A program made the translations under genes and the position numbers. A stretch of 64,000 nt of DNA from Phycisphaeraceae bacterium. Its GTDB lineage: Bacteria; Planctomycetota; Phycisphaerae; Phycisphaerales; Phycisphaeraceae. Position 1 is the stretch's first letter. Every line of letters starts with the position of its first letter. Below, piece after piece: positions 21,501 to 36,500 of this stretch. The notes under the pieces were generated by a model. It was not told the origin of the DNA. It worked only from the letters and a program-made list of their open reading frames with translations, and made no database searches. The stretch spans positions 34,061 through 98,060 of the forward strand of contig JANQSF010000130.1 in assembly GCA_028284155.1 (NCBI GenBank), read 5' to 3'.

Positions 21501-24500
21501 GCCCGGCAGCGCGGGTGAGACGAACAACCTGCTTGTCAGTGACGATATCCTGACGGTCACGCACCCGAACCTGGTCCCGTCGATCACCAACGCGCCGGCC
21601 AACGTCACGAGCGGCGACACGTTCGCTGTGTCATTCAATGTGACCAACGCCGGCTCGGGTGACGTCGACGTGAATTGGGTTGACCGGGTCTACCTGTCGT
21701 TGGACACGACATTCGACGCCAACGACCTGTTACTGAACGAGGTCGGCCGATCCGCCCCACTGCCCTCCGGTGACACGGTCGGGGCGACCGTCGATGTGTC
21801 AACGCCCGTCAGCGTGTCGGGCACACGGTTCATCCTTGTGGTGACCGACGCGGTCAATGACGTGAACGAGGTCGGCGACGAGGGCGACAACGTCGTCTCC
21901 AGCGTCGTGCAAATCGAGTTGGCGCCGTATGCGGACCTCGAGGTATCAAACGTCGTGGTCAGCGGGTTCGACGTGACCTCGCCGAGTGACGTTTTCGTCG
22001 ACGACCCGGCGACGATCACCGTCGACTGGACGGTGACCAACAACGGCACGGGCGCGGGGCAGACTGGTTCATGGGTCGACCGCGTCTACGCCAGCACGGA
22101 CGACACCTTCGGCGACGCCGACGACATCCTGTTGGCCGAGTTCCCGCACAACGGCGCACTGGCTGTCGGTGACGACTACACCGAGTCGCAGTCGTTCTTG
22201 CTGCCGCCCGCATTTCAAGGTCGTTTCCGTGTATTCGTCCACACCGACGCGGCCGATGTGGTTTTCGAGAACAACCTGGAGGTCAATAACCGCGCCGCGT
22301 ACGGTGAGTTCGTTGACGTGACGAGGGTTCCATATGCCGACCTGATCGTCACCGACTTCAACGCCGACAACACGGGCGAGAGCGGCAACCCGATTCAGAT
22401 CTCGTGGACGGTCCAGAACAACCCCGCCAACGCGATCGGCCTGACGACGGTGACGGCCTGGAACGACACCGTCGACCTGGTCACCAACGCCGACGGTACG
22501 GGCTTCATCACGCGCCTCGGCACATTCCAGCACACCGGCCACCTGGCCGTGGGCGATTCCTACCAGCGCGTCGTCAACGCCGTGTTGCCCAACGGGATCA
22601 GCGGCGACTTCTTCCTGAAGGTCACGGCCGGGCCCGGGCCGTTTGAATTCATCTACACGGACAACAACACGGCCGTCACCGGCCCGATCACCGTCGAACT
22701 GGGCGACCCACCCGACCTGGAAGTCACGGACCTTACTGCGCCGACCACGGCGCTGAGCGGCTCGACCGTCGACCTGACGTGGATCGTGCGCAACGACGGG
22801 TTGGCCGACGCGGTGGGCACGTGGTCGGACACGGTCCGCCTACGCGACGTTTCCGACTCGACACGGGTGTTCACCCTCGGTTCGCGCACGTACACCGCGG
22901 GGCTCGACGCCGGGCTGTCGTACATGCGGCAGGAGCAGTTCAATCTGCCCGTCAATGTCGACGGCGTGTTCCGAGTCGAGGTGCAGACGAATTCAAATAA
23001 CGCGCTGTTCGAGCCCAACAAAGACAACAACACGCTGCAGGACGACCAGACGATCGTCGTGTCGCTGGTCCCGCGCGCCGACCTGCAGGTTCTCTCGATC
23101 GACGCGCCGCCGACAGCCAGCGCGGGCGGAACGGCACAACTGTCGTTTGTTGTGGTCAACCAGGGCACGGTCGCAACGAACACGCCCAACTGGACCGACC
23201 GCGTCTACCTGTCGTTGGATAACACGATCAGCAGCGACGACGTGCTGGTCGCGTCGATTCCGAATCAGTCGGCCCTGGACCCGGGGCAGCAGTACCAGTC
23301 GTTCTCCCCCAGTTTTGTGATCCCCAAACGATTCCGGGGCGAGGTGTTCCTGATCGTCCAAGCCGATGGCTCGAACCAGCAAAACGAGTTCCCCAACGAG
23401 AACAACAACACGCAGGCCGTCGCCATCGACATCGACCCGATCCCCCCCAGCGACCTGGTCACCAGCGACGTGATCGCGCCGGCGCAGGGCTTCGACGGCA
23501 CACAGATTTCGGTGACGTACACGGTAACCAATCGCGGCGCTGGTCCGACGAACGTCGACAACTGGACGGACCAGATATGGCTGGTGAGCGATCCGGGCCG
23601 ACCCGATGCGCGCAACGACGAGACCGACTTCCTGATCCGCACGGTGGGGCGCTCAGGCGGTCTCGAAGTCAACGAGAGCGCGACGTATACGACGACGGTC
23701 ACACTGCCCAAGGGCGTCACGGGCCAGTATTTCATCCTGCCGTTCAGCGACGCGTACGACGTGGTGCTGGAAGACACGAACGCCGATTTTATCAACCCGG
23801 ACGACCCGAACGAACTGGACAACAACAACTACAAGGGTCGGCCGATCACGATCCTGACGACACCGCCCAGCGACCTGGCGGTGATCGATGTCGACCCGCA
23901 ACCCGTGGGTCTCGGCGGCGAGCCGTTCCACGTCGAGTGGACGGTCAGAAATATCGGCGGCAACCCGGCCGAGACCGACGCCTGGTTCGACGATGTGTAC
24001 CTCAGCAGCGATCCAAACCGCAACGCGCCAGGCGCGGTGACGTGGTTACTGGGCAGGGTGTTGCACGAAGGCGGGCTGGGTGTTGACGAGACCTACACAG
24101 GCGTGCTGGATGAGGTCCTGACTCCGGCCGCCGCGGGCATGTATGTCATCGTCGAGTCGAATACCTTCGGCGGGCCGAACGAGCCGAACCGCAGCAACAA
24201 CACCGGCTCCGCGCCGACGGTGGTTACGAACAACCCGGCCGACCTGATCGTGACCGATGTCAGCGCGTCGCAAATGAACTTCTCCGGTGAGTTGGCGACG
24301 ATCAGTTGGACGGTCGAAAACGTGGGCGCGCCGGTGTGGGAAGGCACACAATACTGGACTGACCAAGTCTGGTTGTCACCCGACCCGGTGTTTATTCAGG
24401 ACAGGGCCACCGCGTTGGGGCTTGTTTTCCATACACCCGATGGCGTGCTTGGCACGAACGAAAGCTACACACAAACCGAAGAGTTCAGTCTACCCCCAGG

Positions 24501-27500
24501 CATTGACGGCGACTTTTACATCTACATCAGAACGAATGCCGGCGGCACTTTGAGTCCGTTTGGGGGCAACAACAAATCTAACCGAGGTATCTATCAAAAC
24601 CGAGTCTTCGAGGACCCGTCGAACAACCTCGGCAGCACGCCGATCCCCGTCGTTTATCGCGAGCCGGATCTCTTCGTTTCCGACCTGATCGTACCGTCGT
24701 CACCTCCCCAGGCCGGCGACACGATCCCGATTACGTTTACGGTGACGAACCTGGGCGGGCGCGACACGCGCCGCGGCAACTGGATCGACCGAATCTACCT
24801 GTCGACCGACCCTTCGCTAGACACATCCGACCAACTGCTGGGCTCCGCGGCGCGCGGCGGGCAGATTCTGCCCTCGGGTGATGACTACACGGTCACTAGG
24901 AATGTCCGCCTCCCCGATGGGATCGAGGGCGACTTCCACATCCTCGTCTTCACCGATTCCAACTTGGAAGGCCCGTTGCCGCCTGCTGTTCCGGGGATCA
25001 ATTTCGAATTCCGAATCAACCGCGTACTGGCACGCGAAGGGGAGTACCGCGACGAGGGCAACAACGTGACCGCCGCGGCGTTGCCGATCAACGCCGCGCC
25101 GTCTCCCGACCTGCGTGTCTCGCAAGTCAACGCGCCGACGAATGTCACCGTCGGCCAGGACTTCACGGTCAACTGGACGGTCACGAACTTCGGCTCAGTT
25201 CCCACGTCGGACCTCACGCCGAGTTGGGATGACTTGGTCTATCTTTCGCGCGACGAGTTCCTCGACCTCAATGCCGACCTGTATCTGGGCAGCGTGGGTC
25301 ACTTCAACGGGCTTGATGCGCTGAGCAGCTACACCGAGTCGCTCACGGTCAAAGCACCGACATCGATCGAAGGGCCTTATTACGTCTTCGTCGTAACGGA
25401 CCCGGTACGGAACAGTGCGCCGCGCGGCAAAGTGTTCGAAGGCGGCGCCGAGTTGAACAATGCGACGCCGACGGCAATACCCACGATCTTCGAGTTGCCC
25501 CCGCCGGCCGATCTTCTCGCCGAAGACATCGTCGTACCTGGCGCAACACGCTCCGGCGACGACGTTGACATCTTTTTCACGGTCACCAACCTCGGCCCCA
25601 ACGTGGCCAAAGGCTCGTGGTCGGACGCCGTCTACCTCTCGGTCGATGGCGTGTGGGACATCAACGACCCGTTCCTCGGCCGAGTGTCGTTCTCCGGTCA
25701 GGTCGCCGCGGGTGATTCGTACACGCAACTGCTTCAGACCAAGATCCCGCCGGTCAAACCGGGGTCGTACCGGCTGATCGTTCGGCCGGACATTCTCAAT
25801 CAAGTCTTCGAAGAGGCGGGCGAGGGGAACAACTTCACCCCGTCTGCCGACACGCTCACCCTCACCGTCGACACGCTGCAATTGGGCGTGCCGTTCGACT
25901 TCACGCTCGACCCGAAACAGGAGCGGCTGTTCCAGGTCGACGTCGGCCTTGGCCAAACGTTGCAGACCGATTTGTTCGGCACGATGGGCGCGGCGAACGA
26001 GTTGTTCATCCGCTACAACGACGTGCCGACCGGTGTCGTGTTCGACGCGGCGTATGACGGCGTTCTCATGGCCGACCAACGCGCGATCGTGCCCTCGACC
26101 GAACCGGGCACGTACTTCATCCTCGTGCGCGGGCACAGCGAACCGCGCAACGACGCGCCGGCAACCCTGCTGGCCGACACGCTGCCGTTCATGATCACCG
26201 ATGTGTTCACCGACCGCGGCGGCGACAGCCGCTATGTCACCACACGCATCACCGGCGCGCAGTTCCACGAGGACGCGATCGTCAAGCTCGTGCGCCCCGG
26301 CATCGCCGAGTACGAGCCAGTGCGCTACGAGGTGCTCGACTCGACTCGCATCCAGGCGATCTTTGATCTGACCGACGCCCCGCACGGCCTATACGACGTC
26401 AAGGTGATCAATCCCAGCGGTGACGAGGCGGTGGTGCCCTACCGCTACTTGGTTGAGCAGACGCTGCCGCAGGACGTGACGGTCGGCTTGGGCGGTCCGC
26501 GCGTGCTCGCCCCGGGCGCGACGGGGACCTACGGGTTCTCGGCGCTCAGCCGGACGAACATCGACACGCCATACGTTTACTTCGAGTTCGGCATCCCTGA
26601 ATTGGGTTTGAACGACAAGCTGTTCAATCTGCCATTTGTCACGTTCACGTCGAATCTTCGCGGCGCACCGGACGACGACCGGCTCGACGCGCTGGGCCTG
26701 ACGGACGTGCCCTATGCGAGTTTGATCAGCGACATCAACGCCGAGCCGCACCCGGGTCAGATCCTTGCGCCGGGGTACGTGATCGACCTGGACACACGCG
26801 GCTTCGTTGGCGCGACGTTCAACGTCGAGGTCTACAAAGGGCTGGCCGAAATCCTGGAAGCGAATCCCGACGCGTTGGAGGACATCGAAGACGACGATAT
26901 CGCGTTCATATTCAGCATCCTCGCCGCCGGCACGCCGATGACGCGGGACGAGTTTATCGAACGACAAACAGCGGACGCGCTGCGCATGCGCGAAGCAATC
27001 CTGGCCGACCCCGATCCGTCGGCAGACACGTTGCAGTTCATCGCCGCCAACGCCAACGAGTGGGTCGCGTTCCACCTAGCCGCGTTGGAGGAGGCAGGTC
27101 TGCTGCGCCCCGAGGACGAAGCCCCACCGATCCGCGAGAGTGCGCTGGTCAACAGCCTTCTCTCGACACTCGCCACAGGACTGATTGTCGGGCCGGGCGG
27201 CGAGTCGATCTTGGACGACGCAAACGAAGCCGGCGGGAACCTCATCGACTTTTTCGAAGACGTGCGTCGGTGGTACGGACACGACCCGGATCAGGAAGGC
27301 GAACGACTCCCACCGGCCGACGAGTTTGACCAGGGGTTGACACAGCCGACCGACTTCGAGGCGTTCAACATCTTTGTGCCATACGGCGAGGTGATGCTGG
27401 ATATCCCGCCAGCCGCTGTGCCGCAGCCGCCGGATTTTGGCCGATTCCTCGAACTGCCCGGCCAGACCGCCGACCTGGCGACGCTGACCGGGCCGGTCGG

Positions 27501-30500
27501 CTTTGGCAGCGAGAACTTCATCCCCGCGGCGCTTGGGCCCAAGGGTGTCCCGTTGCCTTACCAAGTGCAGTTCGAAAACTCGTCTGATTCGGTGCGCACC
27601 GCCAGCGAAGCGCGCGTCGTGATCGACTTGGACCCAAATCTTGATCCGTTGACCTTCCAACTGGGCGACCTGCGCATCGGCGACATTCAGGTAAGCCTGC
27701 CGCCGGGGCGTGGTTTCTTCCAGGGCGAGTTCGACTTCACCGAATCCAAGGGGTTCATTCTGCGCGTCAACGCCGGACTCGAGCCGGTCGACAACATCGC
27801 GCAGTGGTTGATCCAGGCGATCGACCCGCGCACGGGCGAACTGCTGGACGACCCCGACTTCGGCCTACTGCCGCCAAACGACGCAGACGGCGCGGGCACG
27901 GGGCTCGTCTCTTATACCATCCGACCGAAGGCGGGCCTGACGACCGGGACGGAGATCAACACGCAGGCACGTGTGCTGCTCAACACCGCCGCGCCGGTTG
28001 ACACCACGGTGTCGACGGTCACCGCCGACGCCGTTGCGCCCACAACTGAACTGACCAGGTCAAGCCTGCCCGGCAACGACGTGCTGCTCGAGTGGACGGC
28101 CGACGACGACGTGATGGGCAGCAGCGTGGCGGGTGTGAGCCTGTTCGTCGCGCGCAACGGCGGCAACTACGAACTGGTCACGGCGTTGTCGACCGACGAT
28201 TCGTTCGTCTTCGACGGTGTGGCGGGCGAGACGTACGAGTTCCTCGCGTTGGCCGTCGACAACGCGGGCAACCGCGAAACGCCGCCGTTGGGCGTCACCT
28301 CGCCTGACGACGGATCGAGCGTCAACCTCGGCGCGCTGCCATCCTTTGACCGCACCACCGCGCCGAATCTGGGCGAACCGGCGGCGCAAAGCCCCAACCC
28401 GTCGACCAACCCGCTATTCGTTGAGGCCGAACTGGGTGTGCCCGCGACGCCCGTAACCATCGGCGCAAGCGAGTACGGGACAGTCCTGCAACCGTTCGAG
28501 GGCAGGCAGTTCGCCACGGGCATCGGCCCGAGTCACGCGAACATCGGCCCGATGGCAATCACCACCACGCCCGACGGTTCCGTGCTGGCCAGCGGAGGCC
28601 TGAACCGCGGTGGCCTGTACCTCTTCCCGTTCGAGGGCGGCGACGCCTCCGACCCGGACGTGCCGGGCGAGCTGCTGACCATCCTGCCCCACCCCGTATT
28701 CGACCTGGCGTTCGACGCCAACGGCGGCCTGTGGGCCGCGACCGGCGGCGGACCGCTCCTGCAACTCGACCCGACCACCGGCGGCATCGTCGGTGAGTTC
28801 GGCGACAGCCTCACGCAGACGCTCGCCGTCGACCCACAAACCGGCGAGGTCTACATCTCGTCCGGCGACGGCATCGAGATCTTCGACCCTGTTGCGCAAA
28901 CGTTCCGCCACTTCAGCGACCTGCGCGTGGGCAACATGCGCTTCGCGCCAGACGGCTCGCTCTGGGCCGCGGTCTGGCCGGACCGCGGCGAGGTCGTCCG
29001 GTTCCAGCGGTCCACCAACCCGCTGGACCGTGGCGGGCTGGTTGACGACCCGCAACTCATGCTGCGCTATCAGGAACAGATCGACTCGATCACGTTCGGT
29101 GTACCGGGTTCAGATCTTCAGGACTTGTTGTTCATCACGACCAACGGGGACCGGTTCGGCCGATCGGGCGGGGCGCTGATCATGGTCGACCTGGCGACGT
29201 TGCAGAGCGTGACCATCGCCGAGATGGGCACGCGCGGCGACGTCCTGCGCGCGACGCCTGACGGCCGCGTGCTGGTCAGTCAATCGAACCAGATCGACGT
29301 CATCAGCCCGATCGTCGCGCCGCAGGTTGCGTTCGTCAGCCCGCCGGACGATTCGCTGGTGGCGCTGCCGTTCGGCATGATCGTCGTCGCGTTCGACCAG
29401 GACATGTTCCAGGGCCAGGGCGACGAGGCAGGGTCTGTGCTCAACGCGGACAACTACGCGCTGAGCAACGACCGAGGCGACGTGTTCACGCCAGTGTCCG
29501 TGCAGTACGACACCGACACGCGAAGCATACTGCTCATTTTCGACGCCCTGGAACCGGGCATTTTTGACTTCACCATCGAAGGGCGGGTCGAAAGTGCCAA
29601 GGGCCTGGCGATGGGCGATGACTTTACGTCGAGTTTCACGGCCGTGTCTGACTTCACGGCGTTGGTTGACATTCAGTTCACCAATCCGCGTTCGGATCGC
29701 GCGACGGCAACCGTTTCTTACGACGTGGTCATCACAAACACAGCGACACACGACCTGCTGCTGCCACTGTTGCTCGTGCTCGATCCGCTGGACGGCTTCC
29801 GCGGCGTGCCGCAGGGCAACGCGGGCGTCAACCAGGACGGGGCGTTCCTGATCGACCTGACCGACGTGCTGCCGCCTGACGGCAGACTTCAACCAGGTGA
29901 ATCGACGACGGGTCGCACGCTGGTGATCGACAACATGGTCGACGAGCGCGTCGGCTTCGACCCGACGGTGTACGCCCTGCCGTTCCCGAACGAAGCGCCG
30001 ATGTTCACATCGGACCCCGTGACCGACGCGACCGAGGGCGTGGAGTACACGTATCAGGCGACGGCGCAGGACCCGGACGGGATCGCGCTGTTCTTCCTGA
30101 TCATCGACGGCCCCCGGAATATGGCCATTGACCCCTTGACGGGTCTGGTCACCTGGACACCAACGCCCGGCGACGACGCTGAGACGGAGGTCACGCTGCG
30201 CGTCTACGACGGCCGGGGCGGGCACGACGAGCAGGCGTTTACGATCGAAGTCGCGGGCGTCAACCTCCCGCCGGTCATCGATCCATTGCAGGGACCGATC
30301 CTGCTATTCGAGGGTGAACCATTCGACCTGTTCCTCGGTGTGATCGACGAAGAGAACGACCCGCTGGTGATCTGGGGCGACAACCTGCCGCCCGGCGCGT
30401 TCTTCGACACCGAGGCGCAGACGATGTTCTGGACGCCCGGCTTCGACCACGCCGGCAGCTACGACGACGTGACGCTCTACGTCAGCGATGGGCTGCACGA

Positions 30501-33500
30501 GGTGAGCGAGTCGGTTGACTTCCTGGTCCTGCCGACCAACCGCGCGCCGACCGTGACGCGGCCGACCGACCGCGCGATCATCGAAGGTTCGACATTGCGT
30601 TTGACCGTGCTGGCGTCGGACGCCGACGGTGACGAATTGCGTTTCCGCAGCGACTTCCTCCCGCCCGGCTCGACGCTCGACCCGCGGACGGGCGAGTTCG
30701 TCTGGACGCCCGGGTTCACGCAGGCCGGCGAGTATGACGTGCCGTTCAGTGTCAGCGACGGACAGCAGGAAACGACCCGGACGACGACGATCACCGTCCT
30801 CAACGCCAACGGTGCACCGGTGCTCGACCCACTGGGCGACTTCCGATTCGCCGAAGGGCAGACGATCGGTCTGGCCCTGTTCGCATTCGACCCGGACAAC
30901 CCGGACTTCGCGCCGCAAGACCGACTGGATGAGGCGGGCGAGGTCAGCGACCGTATCGGCTCACCGGCGACCGTGACCTTCGCGGTCGACGGGTTGCCGA
31001 CCGGCATGACCTTCGACCCGGTGACGCAGGAACTGATCTGGGAGACCGGCTTCGCCGACGCGGGCAAGTACACGATCACGGTCACGGCGACGGACGACGG
31101 CGACGGGCTGGGCACGCCGCTGTCGGCGGTCGGCACGATCAACCTGACCGTGGCGAACACGAACCGCGCGCCGGTGATCGATCCGATCGCGAACTTGACG
31201 CTCCAGCGCGGCGACGTCGTGCAGGTGCCGGTCAACGCGACCGACGCCGATGGCAACCCGATCACGCTTATGGCTGAGAGCGGCCAGCCGTTCTTCCCCA
31301 TCCCGGACTTCGCAACGTTCGTCGACAACGGCGACGGTACTGGGCTGTTCACGTTCACGCCCGACTTCAACGACCGCGGCGACTACTCGATCCGCGTGAC
31401 GGCGACCGACGACGGCGACGTTGTGGGCGGCGGCGGGTCGCAATCCGTGTTCAGCGACGAGTTGGTGTTCATCGTAAGTGTCGAAGCGCCGAACGAGCCG
31501 CCAGTGATCGCGCCGATTGGCGCGAAGGTGGCCGTGGTCGGCGAAGCGCTTTCGTTCCTGGTCGATGTCAGCGATATGGACCAGGACGCGCTGACCTTCA
31601 CCACGCCCGGCGGGCTGCCGGGCACGGCGACGCTGACCGACACGGGGGTGTACGGCCGATATCGGCTCGACTGGACGCCGGTGGCGGGCGACATCGGCAC
31701 GCACCCGGTCACGATCCGCGTGACCGACAGCGGCAACGGCGTGCCGGCCGACGAGTTGTTCGACGAGGAACAGTTTGACATCGTCGTCCGCACGACCAAC
31801 GCAGCACCGGTGCTCGCGCCGGTCGGTGACCAGGCTGTCGCGGAACTCGACACGCTGATGTTGACATTGTCAGCCAACGACCCGGACGGCGATCCCGTGA
31901 CTTTCGCCGCGAGCAACCTGCCGCCGGGCGCGGTGTTCGACCCGACTTCGGGCACACTGACATATTCGCCGACGATCTTCGACGCGGGCGACTACACGGG
32001 CGTGACGTTCACGGCCAGCGACGGCCACAGTTCCAGCAGCGAAACGGTGACGATCAGCGTGGCCAACACGAGTCAGGCGCCGGTCATCGCCCCGCTGGCG
32101 ACACAGTCCGGGCGTGAGGGGACGCGGCTGCTGTTCGACCTCGCCGCGGGCGATGTGGACCAGGACGTGCTGACGTTCTCGACGCCGAACGGTCTGCCGG
32201 CCGGCGCGAAGTTCGACACCTCAACCGGCCTGTTCGACTGGACGCCCGGATTCGAGCAGGCGGGCGACTACCTGCTGACGTTCCGTGTTACCGACACATC
32301 CGGCCTCACCGACGAGGTCGACGTCGAACTGGTGATCGACAACGTCAACCGCGCGCCGTCGTTACAGGTATCGAGTCACGCGGTCGCGCTGGGCGAGACG
32401 TTGTCGTTTACGTTGGTCGGTTCCGACCCCGACCTGAACACGACCTTGGTTTACAGCGTCAACGAGTTGCCCGAGGGCGCGACGCTCGACCCGGCGACGG
32501 GGCAGTTCGACTGGACGCCCGCGCCGGGGCAGGCGGGCGAGTACGTGCTGGTCTTCTCGGTCAGCGACGGCGAAGCGTCGGCGTCGCGGGGCGTGATCCT
32601 TGACGTTGCGCTGGAGCCGACGCTGCCGACCGTGGTCGTCGAACTGACGCCGAGCTTCCCGGTCGTTCCGGGACAGAATGTGCAATTGCACGCGATCGCT
32701 GACAGCCTCGCGGATATCGCGACGATTGAGGTAACAGTCGACGGTCAGCCGATCGCGCTGGACAGCAACGGCCTGGGAGCGTTTACGCCGCCGACGCCGG
32801 GTCAGTACCTGGTCGAAGGGGTCGCAACGGATGTCGACGGCCTGGTCGGCATGACGAGCCGGATCATCAAGGTGCGCGACCCGGCCGACAACGATGCACC
32901 AGTATTAACGCTCGACGAAACGCTGGGCACGCAACCGATCACGGGCTTGACGCCGATCATCGGCTCCGTGGACGACGTCAACCTAGAAGACTGGTACCTG
33001 GAAATCGCGCCACTGACCGGCGGGATCGCGCCGACGCGTTTGGCCGGCGGAACGACGCCGGTTAACGACGTGATGACCTCGATCGACCCGGGCGAACTGA
33101 GCAACGGCTTCTACCAATTGACTCTGTCGGCCACCGACATCGGTGGTCGGCGGTCCGTGCTGCGCCACACGCTCGAGGTCAACTCGACCAACAAGACCGC
33201 AAGGTACGTGCGCGCCGAGACCGACGTGGCGACGACGATGTCTGGCGAGGTCGTGACGATCACGCGACAGTACGACTCGCTGGATCGGCATCGTTCGTCA
33301 TCATTCGGTTACGGCTGGAATTTCGCCGAGCGTGACGTGCGGGTCGAGACGAGCGCCGAACTGACGGGCCGTGAAGACCTGGGTGTCTACTCGCCCTTCC
33401 GTTTCGGGACGCGTCTGTATCTGACGCTGCCGGACAGCGCCGGCGCGCCGCAGCGTGTCGCGTTTACGTTCCAACCGGTCATTGTCGAGCAGATCGAAGG

Positions 33501-36500
33501 CCTGACCGTTTACTCGCCGCAGTGGGTGGCCGACCCGGGTGTGACGCACACGCTGGAGTCGACCGACATCAAGCTGTTGCGCGGCGGCGAGCGGTTCTAC
33601 GAACTCACGACAGCACGGCCTTACAACCCAGCCAGCGGCGGCTTCCCCGAGCCGGAGTACCGATTGACCGCGCCGGACGGGACGCAATATGAGATTAGCA
33701 CCGAACGCGGTGTCGAAGCGGTCGTCCGCACCGACGGGACGCGGTTGGACTACGGCGACAACGGCGTCGTCGTGACCAGCAAGGCGAGCACCGGCGACCT
33801 GACCGAGATCATCTCGTTTGTCACTGACTCGGCCGATCGTATCGAAGTCATCGAAGCGCCTGGCGATCAGGTGTTGCGTTACACCTACGACCCGGTCGGC
33901 AACCTGATCGCGGCGCGCGACATCTCGGCCGGCGAGTCGTCCCGGTTCGGCTACGACGCGATGGGCGGTGACGAGCACCTGCTGACCCTGGCGGTGAATC
34001 CGGCCGGCATGGCCGGTAGCGAGATGATCCACTACGCCGACGGGCAACCGCCCGTGACCACGCCGATCGTGACCGACCTCGGCAGCGCGGTCATGTTCGC
34101 GGGTGACCCGGTCGCCGGCACGCTGAGCGCCGGCGACGTCGAGCGGTACGCGTTCAGCATCCGCGATACGGAACTGGTTTCGACGGACACGGACATCATC
34201 CTGCTCGCCGTTTCCGTGCACGGCACTGGCGGGCTGACGCCCGACGTGCCGACGATCTCGGGCATGGCTCCGCTTACGTCGCGCGTGGACGGCAACGAGG
34301 TGTTCGCGTTGTTCACCATCGACCGCGCGGGGTTGCACGTGCTGGAACTGTCCGGCGCGGGCGGCACGGCAGGCGATTACACGGCGACGTTGGCCATCGC
34401 CGGCGACGTGAACGGTGACGGTCTGGTCGACGGGCAGGACGGGCTTGACGTGGTCGGCGCGCTGGGCACGATGACGGGCGACGCCGGTTTTCTGCCGGGC
34501 GCGGACGCGAACAACGACGGTGTGATCAACGCCATCGACGCGCAGATTGTCGGCAGCAACTTCGGTTTCGTCGCCAATCGCGGGCCAATCGTCACGCCGG
34601 GCGAAGTGTTGACACACGTCGATCTCGAGATCGCCATCCCTCTCAATTCATTCCTGAGCGACCCGGAGGACGACCCGCTATTCCACCGCATCGTGGGCAC
34701 GAGCAACGGCTCGGCCACGATCGGGCCGGACGGGCGGACCGTTCACTTCCTGCCCGATCCGGGCTTCGACGGTGTCGCGTCTGTCATGATCGTCGGCGAC
34801 GACGGGTTCAGCGGCTCCGACCCCGTGACGATCACCGTTAACGTCAGCGACGCTCCTCTTCTGCGTTTTGACTTTGCCGACCGCCCGTTCACCAACGCGC
34901 GTCAGATCGGCGTGGGCGTCAGCGACCGCCTCGAATTCGTCGGCGACTTCGCGGACCAATTCGGCGTGACGTTGCCAGGCTCGTACCTCAATCTAACGTC
35001 GTTGGATACCGACGTGGTGCGCGTCTCCCCGAGCGGGCGCGCTACTGGTGTTGCGCAGGGTCACAGCGTGATCTCGGCCGAACGTAACGGCCTCAGTGCT
35101 TACAACGCCGTGCTGATCGGTGACGGGTTGACGGCGCTCGACAGCGGCAAGTTCGCGCTCGGGCTCGAGTTGTACCCCGAGTCGATCACATTGGCCGAAT
35201 TGACCGGCCAACGACAGTTGCAGGTCACGTTGGATGACGGCTATTACAATTTCACCGACTCGAGTACGGGCACGCTCTACTTCACCAGCGACCCGTCGGT
35301 GGTGACCGTCTCGGCTGAGGGCCTCGTCCAGGCGCAGACGGCGGGCGACGCCGTGTTGACGGTGGTCAACGGCCCGGCTGAATACCTCCTGCCAGTCATG
35401 GTCACGACGCCGGTCACGGGCGCGCCAGGTGTGGGCGTTGACGTTGGCGTCGAAGGCGGGCTTATCGGCGACGCGAACGGGACGGGTTCGATCGTATCGA
35501 TTGCGCCCGGGGCGCTGGGCGAAGGACGATCGGTCATGTTCGAGTCGATCACGAGCGAGGCCAGCCTGCCTGGGCCCACGATCGGCTTCTTCGACTTTGT
35601 CACCGGTTTCGAACTGGATTTCGGTTCGGGTTCGTTGTCGGAGCGCGCGCAGTTTGAACTGGAGCAGCCGGTTGGGTCGAACCTTGCGCCCGGGACGGAA
35701 CTGTTCCTGTTCCGCTACTCCGAGTTGGCAATCGACGGCGGGCCGCCGGAGCCGGTCTGGTATCAGGTCGAGAATGCAGTGGTCGGCGCAGACGGCAAGA
35801 TCAGGACGCTGAGCCCGCCCTACAGCGGCGCGAGTGTGTCCGGTACTTACTATGCGGGCATCGCGCAAAGCGGCGTTGCGCTGATTGAGGGTGAACCGAC
35901 CGCGATCGTTCCGTCGGGCATCAATGACGACGGTTCGGCGTTCTCAGTGCTGGCCGGTCTGGGCGGCGGGGCTGCCATGGGCGTCGCGGCGTTCTTGACC
36001 GGTGGTGTGACGTTCGCCTTCCCGCTCGGCAATCACCAACTCACTGTCGTCAAAGTTCCGCGTGTCGGATTGCCCGAAACACTTTCAACGCTCGAAGTCG
36101 AGGTCGACCCAGACAAGGCACCGACCTTCGACCTGGTGATCACCAACTCACTCCCGCCGGTGGACGACCCCAACAACCCACCGTTGATCACAGCGCTGCG
36201 AGTGGAACAGGCGGACGACGGCGGTGTGATTCAGCCGGCGATGGTGATCAAGGGCATACGCAACTTCAATCCCGATGCGCCCAACGAGCCCACAACCATC
36301 AACAACCTGACGTTGGAGTTCTATCTAGACCGAAATGAAGACCCGGTCGCTGTGGGTGACCCGATCGAGTCGCTCAGCGATTCCAGTGGCGTCGATGAAA
36401 CCGAGATCTACTTCAAGATCCCGCCGCAGGCACCCGCAGGTTTAAGCTTCGTGCGCGTCGTGCGGACACAGATGGAACCGGTCGACCCGCTCCTTCCCAA

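Noticed and set aside
33301..34617. 438-codon minus-strand frame
   Set aside because: It is a shadow of the RHS-like/dockerin coding region of giant 1.
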